Shown: piece by piece, positions 1-11,134 of the stretch
Layout: every line of letters begins with the position of its first letter
Numbering within the stretch: position 1 is the first letter of the stretch
Assembly (NCBI GenBank): GCA_963575745.1
Contig: CAUYUJ010009768.1
Span: forward strand, 102,501-166,500
DNA length: 64,000 nt
Source: Prorocentrum cordatum
Taxonomy: Eukaryota > Sar > Dinophyceae > Prorocentrales > Prorocentraceae
Direction: 5' to 3'
Translations under genes and position numbers: made by a program
The notes under the pieces: model-generated
The model's input: only the letters and a program-made list of their open reading frames with translations
What the model was told of the DNA's origin: nothing
Databases searched by the model: none

Positions 1-99
1 TGCGACTGCGAAAACTACTACGACTACTACGACGGCTACTTCTACTACTGCTACGACTGCAACCACTACTACGGCTACTACTACTACTACTACTATTAT

Positions 100-135
<36 letters not shown>

Positions 136-168
136 GACTACTACTACTACAACTACTAGTACCCCTAG

Positions 169-217
<49 letters not shown>

Positions 218-233
218 GCTACTGCTACTGCTA

Positions 234-269
<36 letters not shown>

Positions 270-502
270 ACTATACTAACTACTACTACCTACTAATACT
301 ACGACTACGAGTACCGAGCACTACTACTACGACAACTACTACTACTACTACTACTAATAACTACTACTTACTACTACTACTACTACTACTGCGACTACTA
401 ACTACTCTACTACTACTACGGCGACTACTAACGACTACGACGACGACTACTACTACTACTACTGCTACTACTACGACGACGACTACAACTACGACTACGA
501 CG

Positions 503-565
<63 letters not shown>

Positions 566-600
566 ACGACGACTACTACTACTACTACGACTACTACTAC

Positions 601-675
<75 letters not shown>

Positions 676-735
676 GGCTACTTCACTAATATTACTAATC
701 ATACTCCTACTCCCACTACCACTACTACCACGACG
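1..735. repeat. Interrupted (TAC)n trinucleotide tract
   Basis: Almost continuous TAC/CTA triplets with GAC, AAC and TGC interruptions. It is stop-free over long stretches and gives a poly-valine reading on the minus strand, which is a repeat artefact. No gene is seen. The tract runs off the left edge of the window. Confidence 0.95.
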
Positions 736-763
736 ACGACGACTACTATTACTACCACTGCTA

Positions 764-1090
764 CATCATCCGCCGCAGCATCAACAACCTCATCATCATG
801 ATCAGCATCCTCATCAACATATTTCCCATCATCTGACTCGCCACCCACATCATCTAGCAAATGCGCGTCATCATGGGAAGCGACATCATCGTCGTCATCA
901 TCATTAGCATCAACATCAGCATCATCGTCGTCACCGCAATCCTCACCTTCATCGTCATCAGAATCTCCATACGCATCCTCATCACCACCCATCGCCCCCA
1001 TCATTATCATCATCCCCGTTCAATCAGCATAAGCATCATCATCACCACACCCACCATCACCATCATCACCACCATCATCAACAACCATTT
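764..1090. repeat. Degenerate CAT/ATC triplet tract
   Basis: CAT/ATC triplets with point substitutions. The acidic (Asp/Val) open frames on both strands follow from the triplet composition and are not supported as genes. Confidence 0.85.
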
Positions 1091-1475
1091 GAATACTGTT
1101 CGCTCATATATGCCAGCGTGCCACTCAACACTTATACCCCAAACCCTCGATACCCGCCTTTTTCGTCTGTCATCGTGCCCCCATTGACAGCATATACGGT
1201 CCAAGGTCTGGCCCACCACCACCCCTCATGCTGATGCCATCGGGCCCCCCCGCCCCCCCCACGCAATGCAGCCCCCCCCACCCCCTGTGGGTGTGGTGTG
1301 GTGCTGTGGGTGTGGCGCGTGTGGCGTAGTACTGTGGTGTTCCAGGAGAGCTTCGGAGGTCGTCGTCGTCGCCACCGCAGCCGTCGTCGTCCGAGGGCTC
1401 CAAAGGAGGTCGGCGCCGCCGCCGCTGCCGTCGCCACCGCCGCTTTCTTCGTCGTCGTCGTCGCCGTCGTACTCG

Positions 1476-1518
<43 letters not shown>

Positions 1519-1640
1519 TCCCCCCCCCTATCCCATGAGGGGGGCGGGGGCCCGAGGGACCCGAGACCCATCCCATCTGGGGGGGAGGGCGTAGGCCTGG
1601 AGCCCGGGATCATATATCCGTCTTACCTGCAACGTGTATG
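1091..1640. other. GC-rich low-complexity segment with (GTC)n
   Basis: Contains (GTC)n runs at about 1357-1395 and 1448-1520, C-runs and G-runs. The many short frames on both strands are compositional. The stretch near 1145-1165 has a short resemblance to 3257-3280, so some sequence is shared between the two loci. No gene is recognised. Confidence 0.6.
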
Positions 1641-1974
1641 TCAGGCAGCCCCTAAGGCGAGGGAAGAGAGGACGGAAGGAAGGAAGGGACGGGGAAGGGA
1701 GGAGGATGCAGCACGAGAGAGAATTGCAGGAGGGGGGCTCGGAGCTGAAAACATTTGGCAGAACCAGACGGGCAGATCGGGCGGGTAGACCCTAACGGGC
1801 GGGTCGAGAAGGCAGGCCCAGACGGCCAGGTTGAGCAGGCGGGTTGCTGAAACGTGCGTCAAGCATGAAACGCGAGAAGTCTCGAGCGATAGCGCGATTC
1901 CCACATGAATCGTGAGGAAATCCGTAGGGAAAGCGTGATTCCTGGAATTGAGCAGCAAAAACAACAACCAACCA
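1641..1974. other. Segment carrying a dispersed GCGATTCC-type motif
   Basis: No gene seen. From about 1860 the sequence resembles the short repeats at 3830-4040 (shared AAGTCTC and GAGCG..GATTCC words). It therefore marks the left part of the duplicated region that includes the two long copies downstream. Confidence 0.5.
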
Positions 1975-2014
1975 CCAACCACCAACCACCACCACCACCA
2001 CCACCACCACCACC

Positions 2015-2063
<49 letters not shown>
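1975..2063. repeat. (CCA)n(CAA)n compound microsatellite
   Basis: Pure ACC triplets pass directly into pure CAA triplets, ending exactly where the first long duplicated unit begins. The poly-Gln and poly-Pro readings are artefacts. Confidence 0.95.
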
Positions 2064-2064
<1 letters not shown>

Positions 2065-2770
2065 TACTAGCACGTGGGGACACTCCGTTCTCACCAGTGC
2101 CAGGGTTTTTCATACGAAACGCCCTCCATACCCCCCACTTTTGGTGGGGGGGTCCCGTTTCAAGCTCTAACACATTTTCCAACGACTCTCTTCGCCACCA
2201 CCCACACCCACTTCCCCTCCCTATGAACGTTCGGACCACCTTCAACTTCGTGGCCTTCGGACGACCGAGCTACTACACGGGCGGCATGGGTGAAATTTTT
2301 TCTTTCCGTACAGATTTTTGTTCGTGCCCTACGGTGGCGATTCGTCTGATTTTATGTTGCGCGGGTGCTAAAAATTCCTAAGGGAAACCCAATGGTTTTT
2401 TTTTGAAGATTTCGCGTGCGCGCGCGAAGAAAAAACGAATGTGTCCCGCAGGGTATTATTTGACAGGGGTGATGGCCCTGGCAGGTGCGCAACCGTTGTT
2501 GCAGAAGTTCGAAAAAGTTGCTCGCAAAAGCCCGTTTGACAGAAATGATTAAAAAGTGTTGGGTTTCCTACGAATCCGCAAGAGCGCGCGGGATAAAGTT
2601 TTGACAATTTGTTTTTGAAAAACCATTGGTTTTTTGATGTTTTTATGTTAAAATCGCTACGAAAACTAAGGTTTTGGAAGGATTTCGTCTTGCGCGCGCG
2701 AGTGTCCACTTTACCACAAACTTGTTTTTGCAAAAAAAAAAATAAAGCAAAAACAAAAAAAAAAAAAAAA

Positions 2771-2808
<38 letters not shown>

Positions 2809-3059
2809 AAAAATAAAAAAAAAAAAAATTGCAAGGGATTATGAAGTTTGGTTATGTTAGAAACAGAAATGTCCTTTGCCTTATTTTTTGACAAGGGAAA
2901 AACCGCCCGTAACAAAAACAACCGGATCTGGAATCCATCTTTTTGTCAGGGCTTTCGGCTCTAAAATGATTGAAAATTTGGCTGCGGCCTAGGCGCGGCG
3001 GGGGGGCCGTGCACCAGGGGCCCCAACAATAATTATTCTTTAGAAGTAATAATGTTCAA
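2064..3059. repeat. Duplicated unit, copy A
   Basis: Starts TTACTAGCACGTGGGGACAC right after a (CAA)n tract and ends TAATAATGTTCAA right before the next (CAA)n tract. Copy B at 4268-5033 has the same start and end and is closely similar throughout, but copy A carries extra sequence near 2290-2400 and an A-rich insertion at 2737-2828. No conserved reading frame is seen. The last ~35 bases form an imperfect hairpin (ATTATT and AATAAT arms) in both copies. Confidence 0.9.
2737..2828. repeat. Poly(A)-rich insertion inside copy A
   Basis: About 90 bases that are almost all A, absent from the matching place in copy B (about 4800-4806). It looks like an expanded or inserted A tail within a diverged duplicate. 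Confidence 0.8.
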
Positions 3060-3075
3060 CAACAACAACAACAAC

Positions 3076-3106
<31 letters not shown>

Positions 3107-3212
3107 ACCACCACCACCACCACCACCACCACCACCACCACCAATAACAACAACAACAACAACAACACCACCACAACCACCACCAACAACAACAACAACA
3201 ACAATAATAAAA
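3060..3212. repeat. (CAA)n/(CCA)n microsatellite
   Basis: CAA and CCA triplets following the conserved end of copy A. Antisense frames read poly-Trp, poly-Cys and poly-Leu and are not genes. Confidence 0.95.
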
Positions 3213-3539
3213 TGAAGACCGTTCGCCCTTACATGCTCGAATGTCCAATAACGCGTCGATACCCGCCCTCTTCGTCTTCGATCGAACCCCTTTTGGGGGG
3301 TATACCTTTCTTCCCTGCAGGCCGGGCCCCGGCAAGCGGCGGGGCGGCCGCGGACCGTCGGCCTGGCCAGCGGCAGCGCTGATCGGCGGGGCGGCCGCGG
3401 ACCGTCGACCCGACCCCAATAGGGACGGACAGGGGACCGACCACGACGACGACGTCGACGACGACGACGACGACGTCGAAGACGACGGCGACGACGACGA
3501 CGACGGCGACGACGAGCGAAAGCGAGAGCGAGAGAGAAC
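3213..3539. other. GC-rich spacer with 22-bp direct repeat and (GAC)n
   Basis: A 22-bp sequence centred on GGCGGCCGCGG is perfectly repeated at 3339-3360 and 3386-3407. From about 3438 to 3510 the DNA is GAC/GACGAC triplets. No gene is supported. Confidence 0.7.
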
Positions 3540-3785
3540 GACAGCAGGGCCACGAAGGGCACGAAGTAGGCCACGAAGGGCGACAGCGGGACACGAAGGG
3601 AATGCGTATGGGGCCACGAAGAGTGCGAACGAGCGGGGGCCACGAAGTGCAGATAATGCGGGGCCACAGAGGGCAACTATGGGGCCACTGAGGGTAGCAA
3701 CTGGGCCACGTAGGACAGTGAGGGGGACACGAAGGGCGACAGCGGGGCCACGAAGGGCATGCACATGGGGCCACAACGGGCGCGA
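3540..3785. repeat. Degenerate minisatellite, GGCCACGAAGGGC core
   Basis: About ten diverged copies of a unit with the core GGCCACGAAGGGC at spacings of roughly 20-30 bases. This explains the open frames on both strands (for example the repeated WPH..P readings on the minus strand). Confidence 0.8.
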
Positions 3786-3829
3786 CTCCTGGGTGCCTGG
3801 GTGTCGGGAGCGCAGCGCTTGGGCAAATT

Positions 3830-4040
3830 GCAGGAAATTCCAACGCAAGGCCATTCTTCAGTAAGTTGCAAGCAAGTCTCCAGCGAGAGCGCGACTCCAG
3901 AGCGCCGGGAGGGCGATTCCTGAATAAATTGTAAGGAAGTCCCCAGCGAGAGCGCGATTCCTGAATAAAATGCGAGGAAGTCTCGGGCGGGAGCGGGGGT
4001 CCTGGCTAAATTGTAAGGAAGTCTCAAGCGGGAGCCGTTG
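3830..4040. repeat. Short tandem motif AAGTCTC..GAGCG..GATTCC
   Basis: Four diverged copies, with AAGTCTC-like words near 3872, 3933, 3977 and 4020. The same AGGAAGTCTC word occurs inside the ~160-bp family at 18.3, 28 and 29.8 kb, so this may be a relic of that family. Confidence 0.65.
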
Positions 4041-4199
4041 TTGTTGTAACCCGGGGGCCAGGGGCCCAATTTGAGCAGGAAGACTTCCCCTGTCAAAAAA
4101 ACAAGGTGCGAGCGTCGAAGGGCACACTTTGATTGACAAAAAACAGTAAGCACCGGTGGGGGGGGATCAACAGTAATTATTCTCCAGAAGTGAGAATTC

Positions 4200-4267
<68 letters not shown>
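4041..4267. repeat. Junction segment plus (CAA)n
   Basis: 4160-4200 repeats the hairpin-like TAATTATTCT..AGAAGT end seen at ~3028-3059 and ~5003-5033. It is followed by pure (CAA)n at 4200-4267, which abuts copy B. Confidence 0.85.
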
Positions 4268-4268
<1 letters not shown>

Positions 4269-5033
4269 TACTAGCACGTGGGGACACACCGTTCTCACCA
4301 GTGCCAGGGTTTTTCATAGGAGGCGGGCAATACCCCCACTTTGTGGGGGGGCCGGTTCAAGCTCTACCAAATTTCCAAACGACTCTTCGCCACCACCCAC
4401 ACCCAGCTTCCCGCCCTATGACGTTCGGACACTTCACTTCGTGGCATGCGGACGACCGTGGCTACTATTCAGGGCCCCGCGGCCGACGACGACGGCGTGC
4501 GCGCGCGAAGAAAAAACGAATGTGTCCCGCATGGTATTATTTGACAGGGATGATGGCCCTGGCAGGTGCGCAACCGTTGTTGCAGAAGTTCGAAAAAGTT
4601 GCTCGCAAAAGCCCGTTTGACAGAAATGTTTAAAAAGTGTTGGGTTTCCTACGAATCCGCAAGAGCGCGCGGGATGAGATTTTGACAATTTTTTGTTTAA
4701 AAACCATTGGTTTTTTGATGTTTTTATGTTAAAATCGCTGCGAACACTAAGGTTTTGGAAGGATTTCGTCTTGCGCGCGCGAATGTCCACTTTACCTTAT
4801 TTTTTTGCAAGGGATTCTTGAAGTTTGGTTATGTTAGAACAAGAAATGTCCACTTTAGCTTATTTTTTGCAAGGGAAACCGGCCGTAACAAAACAACCGG
4901 ATCCGGACCAACCCGTTTTGCCTGAGACTTCCTCACGAAAATGATGAAAATGAGGCTGCGGCCTAGGCGCGGCGGGGGGGTCGTGCACCAGGGGCCCCAA
5001 CAATAATTATTCTTTAGAAGTAATAATGTTCAA
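4268..5033. repeat. Duplicated unit, copy B
   Basis: Same boundaries as copy A: it begins TTACTAGCACGTGGGGACAC after (CAA)n and ends TAATAATGTTCAA before (CAA)n. It lacks about 110 bases present in copy A near 2290-2400 and lacks the A-rich insertion. No gene recognised. Confidence 0.9.
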
Positions 5034-5050
5034 TGACAGCAACAACAAAC

Positions 5051-5113
<63 letters not shown>

Positions 5114-5147
5114 ACACCAACAACAACAACAATAACAACAACAACAA

Positions 5148-5187
<40 letters not shown>

Positions 5188-5215
5188 GACAACAGCAGCA
5201 GCAGCAAGAACTGCA
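5034..5215. repeat. (CAA)n passing into (CAG)n
   Basis: CAA triplets with ACC/GAC interruptions, then CAACAG hexamers at about 5150-5210. The poly-Asn, poly-Thr and poly-Val frames are artefacts. Confidence 0.95.
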
Positions 5216-5236
5216 TTAGCATCAGCACCATCATCC

Positions 5237-5269
<33 letters not shown>

Positions 5270-5500
5270 CCATCGTCAGCATCATCACCTTCATCGTCAT
5301 CGTCATCATCATAATCATTATTCATCGTATTAGCATGTTCATCATCGTCCTCATCATCAACATCAACAACAAGATTATGGCCACCAACCCCTTCAGCATC
5401 AACCTCAGCATCACTACCATCGTTACCAGCATCGTCAAAACCATCATCACTACCACCACAACCTTCGTCGCCGTCATTAGGATCACCATCATCCCCATCA
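5216..5500. repeat. Degenerate CAT triplet tract
   Basis: ATC/CAT triplets with substitutions. Frames are rich in Ile on one strand and in Asp on the other because of composition. Confidence 0.85.
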
Positions 5501-5712
5501 TCATCCCCTCCTCCCCCCTTCACTCCCTCCCCGTCCTGATCCCCATTCCTCCTTCTATTCCTCATCCTCCTGCTCCTCCTCCTGCTTACCCTCCTCATAC
5601 TCCTCATCCTGCGTCCCTCCTCCCCATCCTCCTCCTCCTCCTCCTCCTCCTCCTCCTCCTCCTCCTCCTCCTCCTCCTCTTCCTTCTCTTCCTCCTCCTC
5701 CTCCGGCTCATT
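5501..5712. repeat. (TCC)n polypyrimidine tract
   Basis: CCT/TCC triplets, nearly pure from about 5625 to 5700. Confidence 0.95.
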
Positions 5713-6480
5713 AACCAGAGCGTGAAGCACGCACGTTTCGCATTCTGAGGGGCGCGTTCGCATACGACCCCGGCCTTTTCCCATGCGAGTACATATCGCA
5801 CCACACACGCTCAGGACTTAAGGATGAGACTTCCAAGCGGTCGTGGATCACAGAACTCTGAGGGTCGCCTCATCCTCAAGCCTATAGCGTCCTTGGCAGT
5901 CCTCCTCCCCTCTCCCACCTCCTCCTCCTCCTCCTCCTCCACTCCTCCTTGCCCTCGCCCGTTCCCCCCTCCTCCCCCTCCTCCCATCCTCCTCCACCAC
6001 GCCTCCTCTCTCTCCCTCTCTCTCGCGCGCCCTTCCCTCCGCTCCCCCCCCCCTGGGCGGGCGCGCATCGCGCACCCCGCCGGCCCCGCTCGGACTCCTC
6101 GCCGAGGAGCCGCTCGGACTCCTCCCGCAGCGCCCCCTCCAGCTCGGCCCTCTCGCCGCTGGCGCGGGCTGCCATGGACTCCTGGCGAGGGACGACGACG
6201 GCGACGAGGTGGACGAGGAGGGGGAGGAAATGGAAGAGGAGGAGGAGAGGGAGGGCGAGGAGGAGGACGGCGAACACGAGGGCGCCGAGGAGGACGAGGA
6301 CGGGACCGAGAGCGCAGACGAGGACGGGACCGAGAGCGAGGACGAGGACGACGAGGACGGCGCGCCGACAAGAAGGAGCAACTACGACGAAGGCGAGGAC
6401 GACGCCGGCGCCGATGACGACAAAGACGGCATGGAAGACGACGACGACGAGGGGGAATGGGACGACGGGAAGGAAGACAA
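5713..6480. other. Low-complexity segment, TCC then GAG/GAC triplets
   Basis: 5905-6050 is TCC-rich. 6180-6480 is GAG/GAC-rich and gives a plus-strand frame of mostly Glu and Asp (from 6209), while its antisense looks falsely membrane-like (Val/Phe). An acidic exon cannot be excluded, but nothing beyond composition supports it. Confidence 0.55.
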
Positions 6481-7079
6481 AAACCAGAGTAAACCGAGGA
6501 TGCATCAACGCTGCGAAAATCACGGTACAGTTCCATGTCCTCACAAACGCCCGTGTCACGGACGAGCGCCGTATGGCCCTGTCATCCAGGCGGTCGCTCC
6601 GTCTTGGGGAGGAACCACCGGCCATCATTGTAACTACAAACATGCCAAGAGCTAGGACCATAATTGCTAAGGAAACGTCAAACGCGAGGCCCAGGAAGGG
6701 ACCGCCCTCCATACTTTGTCACGAGTGCACATGGCTCCGAGGGCACTCCAGCCGCCCGGCTGCTGAAACATCACAAGGCACTTGTGCGCGGCGCCAGGTC
6801 GAGAGCCACATCTTGCAAAAACTAGATCGTGCCAGTATGCCGGCGTTCTGGACCAGCGTGCGCAGCACCACTGCAAGAGCCTTTTTTGAAAACGATTCGC
6901 ACTGTATCTGTGTACATGTCGCCCGCCGCCTTGTGAAAAGGCCTGCCCCCGCTCACTTCCCCCCTGGGCTCGAGGGCCCAAACTTGCGAGAAGTCCTCGA
7001 GCGGAACGCCGCACCGAACCCGCCCCGCCAACGCATCTCGTGACGCGAGGAGGCGGGGGGTATCTTGCAAGGGTGCGGA
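6481..7079. other. Complex sequence, nothing recognised
   Basis: Non-repetitive, mixed-composition DNA. All frames with length are extensions of the flanking low-complexity tracts. A short minus-strand frame near 6525-6712 has a hydrophobic stretch but no family resemblance. Confidence 0.4.
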
Positions 7080-7360
7080 ATGGCAAAGGAGCGACGAGGC
7101 GGAAGAGCGAGAAGAGGAGGAAGAAAAAGGAGAAGGAGCAAAAGCAGGAGCAGAAGGGAGGTGGAGGAGGGATGAGGAGGAGGCAACGCTACAGCCCCAG
7201 TGTGCTGGGGCATGTGCGGCGTCTGAGACAGAAGACGAAGGGGGAGGAGGAACGAGGAGGAAGAAGAGGAGGAACGAGGAGGAGCGAAGATAAAAAAGAG
7301 GAGGAGAAAGAGGAACGACGAGGAGGAGAAAGACTCAGGGGCGGCGACGAGCAGCAGGCA
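7080..7360. repeat. Purine-rich GAGGA tract
   Basis: GAG/GGA/AAG-rich strand bias. 7361-7564 that follows is GC-rich with no recognised gene. Confidence 0.75.
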
Positions 7361-7564
7361 CGACGAGGAGGGGCGGCGAAGACGGCGGGGCGTCACCGCA
7401 CCGCACAGCGGCACGAATCCCGCCGAAGAGGTCGCACGTCCGCCGGCCCTTCCCCCTCCCGACGAGCCCCTCGCGCGGCGAACGGCCCGCGCGAGCCCGA
7501 GCGCACCGCCCGTCGATCCGAGGGCCTGGCGCGCGCCCCGCGCTGGGGCAGAGGGGAGCACGCC

Positions 7565-7906
7565 ACTACAAGTTACTTATATCTATATATATGCGTATAT
7601 ATATACACTTATATATAGTATGTAAAACATTCACGCATACATACATACATACATACATACATACATACATACATACATACATACATACATACATACATTC
7701 ATTCATTCATACATACATACATACATACATACATACATACATACATACATACATACATGAATGCATGCATGCATGCATGCATACACACATGCATACATAC
7801 ATACATATGTATGTATGTGTATATACGGACATACACATATATAGACATATATGCATGCATGCAGACATACATGCCTGCACGCATACACACATACGTCTAT
7901 ACATAT
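7565..7906. repeat. (CATA)n tetranucleotide microsatellite
   Basis: TATA-rich lead-in, then pure CATA from about 7637 to 7757, then CATG/CACA variants to about 7906. The Tyr-Ile-His frames are artefacts. Confidence 0.95.
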
Positions 7907-8089
7907 AACGGCGCACCGGGTCCGGGGGCCCGGGGCCGGGACCTCGACCGCAAATGTGGGCCCCGGGGGGCCCGGAGGCTCGTCGAACCGCCGGACGCCG
8001 TCCAAGATCGTTCGCAGGCGGCTTCGGAAAGGCGCTCCGATGGCTCCAGATGCCTTCCAAGACGCCTGTCATGACACCAAGAAGGTCCC

Positions 8090-9236
8090 AGAAGCCTCCA
8101 AGACGCTCCGAGAGGCAGCCCAAGAGAGGCCCAAGAAGCAAAAATCGTGCCATTCCTATGGGAAAACGTATATTTTTCGCATGTTCGCCTCTTGGGCTTT
8201 CACCGCGTCCAAGACGGCCCAAGAGGCGCCCAAGACGGTCTACGAGGCCTCCGGGAGCGCTCCAAGGCTGCGCACGAGTGGCCCAGGACGGCCCCAAGAC
8301 GGCCGAAGAGAGCCCCAAGACGAGTTCGAGAGGGGTCCCAGACGGAGAAAGCCAACCTCGAATTCCGAGCTTCCGGCCCAAGAGGCTCCAGGAGGCGCCA
8401 AAATGCCGCCAAGAGGCGCCAAAAGGCTCCCAAAAGCACCCCAAGACGTTCCGAGAGGCACCCCAAGAGAGGTCCAAGAAACAAAAATCGTGCCATTCCT
8501 ATGGGAAAACGTATATTTTTCGCATGTTCGCATCTTGGGCTTTCACCGCGTCCAAGACGGCCCAAGAGGCCTCCAAGACGGCCTAGGAGGCCTCCGGGAG
8601 CGCTCCAAGGCTGCGCACGAGTGGCTCAGGACGGCCCCAAGACGGCCCAAGAGAACCCCAAGACGACTTCGAGAGGGGTCCCAGAAGGAGAAAGCCACTC
8701 TCGAATTCCGAGCTTCCGGCCCAACATATCCCAGGAGGCGCCAAAACGCCGCCCAGAGGCGCCAAAAGGCTTCCAAAATCAGCCCAAGACGTTCCGAGAG
8801 GCACCCCAAGAGAGGTCCAAGAAGCAAAAATGGTCTCATTCCTATGGGAAAACGTATACTTTTCGCATGGTCGCCTGTTGGGTTTTCACCGCGTCCAACA
8901 CGTCCGAAGAGGCTCCCAAGACGGCCTAGGTGGCCCCCAAGAGAGTTCCAAGACGGTTCACGAGGCGCCCAGGACGGCAAAATTGGATTCCAAAATGGCC
9001 TAAGAGAGCCCCAAGGCGTGCCCGAGAGGGGTCCCAGAGGGAGGAAGCCACTGTAGAATTCCGAGCTTTCGGCCCCAAGAGGCTCCAGGAGGCGCCAAGA
9101 GAGCTCTAAGAAGCCCCCACGAGAGACCCAGGACGCCCCAAGAGGCTCCAAAGGCGGCCCAAGAGAGCCCCAAGATGGGCCCGAGAGGGGTTCCACGCAA
9201 GTTGTTATTGTATCGGATACTCGCTCGGGAAAGGAC
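8090..9236. repeat. 343-bp tandem satellite, about three copies
   Basis: The landmark CATTCCTATGGGAAAACGTA ends its CATTCCTATG part at 8160, 8503 and 8846, spacing exactly 343 bases twice. A fourth copy is partial (the GAATTCCGAGCTT landmark recurs in phase near 9056). Each unit is itself rich in CCAAGAGGC/CCAAGACGG words. Because 343 is not a multiple of 3, successive copies rotate through the frames, so the Arg/Pro-rich long plus-strand readings across the array are not genes. Confidence 0.92.
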
Positions 9237-9358
9237 GAGGATGAGGAGGAAGACGAGGAGGAGGAGGAGGAGGAGGAGGAGGAGGAGGAGGAGGAGGAGG
9301 AGGAGGAGGAGAGGGAGGAGGAGGAAGAGGAGGAGCAGGAGAAGGAGGAGGAGGGGTG
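9237..9358. repeat. (GAG)n tract
   Basis: GAG/GGA triplets directly following the 343-bp array. Confidence 0.95.
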
Positions 9359-9479
9359 CTGTGGACGCCGCCGAAGCTTCCCGGGGAGTCCTGGGGGCAC
9401 CTTGGTCTAGGGCCCCTCGTCGCAGCGGCTGGGCGCAGCCCGAAACGTTGGAGCGTTCGGAGTCCCGGGGTCGATTTTG

Positions 9480-10115
9480 AGACGACTTTGCGTTTCCAGT
9501 GTCTCGCCCTTCTCCTCGACAGTCGAAACCCAGACTGACAGATTGCCTTGGGTTCCAGGGGCCACTCTGGCGCGGCCAGGTTGGAGGTTTTTCCTTGCTC
9601 GCCAGTCTGTAACCTCGCTGGCTCCCTCGCCAGATTGCCAACTTTTGCCAAAATGGGGCCGCCAGATTGGCGCCAGATTGGCTTCGACTTCACGTCCCAA
9701 GATTTCAGTGTCTCGCTCTTCTCCTGGACAGTCGAAGGCCAGACTGACAGATTGCCTTGGGTTCCAGGGGCCACTCTGGCGTGGCCAGGTTGGAGGTTTT
9801 TCCTTGCTCGCCAATATGTAACCTCGCTGGCTCTCCGCCAGATTGCCAACTTTTGCCAGATTGGGGCCGCCAGATTGGCGCCAGATTGGCTTCGACTTCG
9901 CGTCCCAAGATTTCAGTGTCTCGCCCTTCTCCTGGGTAGCCGAAGGCCAGACTAACAGATTGCCTTGGGATCCAGGGCCACTCTGGCGTGGCCAGGTTGG
10001 AGATTTCTACTTGCTCGCCAGTCTGTTACCTCGCTGGCTCCCCCACCAGATTGCCAATTTTTGCCCGATAGGGGCCGCCAGATTGGCGCCAGATTGGCTT
10101 CGACTTCGCGTCCCC
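9480..10115. repeat. ~208-bp tandem repeat, three copies
   Basis: CAGACT(G/A)ACAGATTGCC starts at 9531, 9740 and 9948, spacing 209 and 208 bases. Each unit ends with CCAGATTGGCGCCAGATTGG, itself a short direct repeat around a GGCGCC palindrome. The similar peptides on the minus strand in different frames come from the repeat. No gene. Confidence 0.92.
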
Positions 10116-10619
10116 AATTTCTTCTCACAACGATTCCTGGGTCTGTGACGCGACAGAACCTAAGCGCGCGCGAAGCGCGCGCGTGGTTCTAGTATACATA
10201 TATACACGCACACAGCCACCCCCCGACGAACTTTGCACGCACCTCCAGAGGGGCGGCGAGGCGAGGCGAGGCGAGGCGAGCGCTGGTTACCGTTCCGTGC
10301 GGGGCCGCGGGGGCGCGCCATGAAGGCGACGGCGGTGTGGCCGCAGCCCCTCATGTGAAGCAGTCCTTGAAATGCTCAAGGGTGGTATCCGGAATAACTA
10401 CGTTCAGCAACCACAAGGCACCAAACTTCCACTAAATTCGCCGGCCCAACGGGCCAGAGGCGTGCTAAGAAGATCTCCGGTAACTACTTAACAATATTTC
10501 TACTTCGCGCGCGCGGGGCGGCCCCTGGGGGCCCCCGGACGAGAACTACCCTGGCCGATCCCTGGCGGGGTCCCGGCCGGGTCCCGGGCGATCCCCAGAG
10601 GGGAAGCTATTTTTCGCCA
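10116..10619. other. Spacer with small hairpin and (GGCGA)n
   Basis: A CGCGCGC-GAA-GCGCGCG hairpin lies near 10164-10183, and (GGCGA)n at about 10255-10283. The rest (including 10370-10500) is non-repetitive with no gene recognised. Confidence 0.5.
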
Positions 10620-10800
10620 CCCCTCACGAGGATCGTGGCCTCCGAGGGGGCGGCTGCAATCGACCACCACCCCCGCCCCAAGGGGCCCGAAGGAGCCCCC
10701 CAAGAGGCCCCAGGGGGGCCCAAGACGCCACCGAGGAGCCCCAAAACGCTCCCAAGAAGCCCCCAAGAGGTCCCCAAGACAGCCCCAAGAGGCCCCTAAA
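10620..10800. repeat. CCAAGA-type ~10.7-bp repeat block
   Basis: Runs of GCCCCAAGAGG/CCCCCAAGAGG words at 10-12-base spacing, ending sharply at about 10800. Same family as the larger blocks at 47.5, 54.2, 56.1 and 57.1 kb. Confidence 0.8.
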
Positions 10801-11134
10801 TGGCGCTCCAGGGCCGGCGGAATGAGCGAAGCGATGAAATAAAGCAACGTGCCATTGAACAACTGATATTTCAAACGCGCGCTTCCAAAAACCCACTCTT
10901 GCCGTCGTACAGGCAATTGGGCATAATCAGGACACAACGCGAACATACGCGCAAATCTTTGCAGCAAGTTTTGCCGAGACTGCAATGCATTCGGGAAGCT
11001 CTTTTGCGTCCACTGCGCCAGCCCCGCACAAATCGCACACATGATCGTTCCCATGCTGGTTTTGCCAACGCTGGTTCGGCTTGTACATCCCATGGTGAAC
11101 TCGCGGGCATCGGTGGGAAAAACCCAACACCGTA
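10801..11134 (-). other. Possible downstream exon or decayed tail of the IQ-motif frame
   Basis: Mixed-composition DNA in which the minus strand stays open in two frames with plausible Cys-containing protein sequence (about 10871-11110 and 10800-11093). It follows directly on the stop of the frame at 11135-11785. It could be coding sequence lying behind a frameshift or intron, or chance. No motif assigns it. Confidence 0.25.

Noticed and set aside
364-1613. Long poly-Val, poly-Arg and poly-Asp frames
   Set aside because: Produced by trinucleotide repeats (TAC, CAT, GTC); no protein complexity.
6209-6655. Acidic (Glu/Asp-rich) plus-strand protein
   Set aside because: Low-complexity triplet sequence with no domain; kept only as a note in the low-complexity entry.
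5882-6712. Multi-pass membrane protein reading on the minus strand
   Set aside because: Most of the hydrophobic run is the antisense of a GAG/GAC-rich tract, which always reads Val/Phe/Leu-rich.
7851-9056. A 401-codon plus-strand Arg/Pro/Lys-rich frame
   Set aside because: It spans the 343-bp tandem array, whose period shifts the frame by one each copy; equally long frames occur in the other phases.
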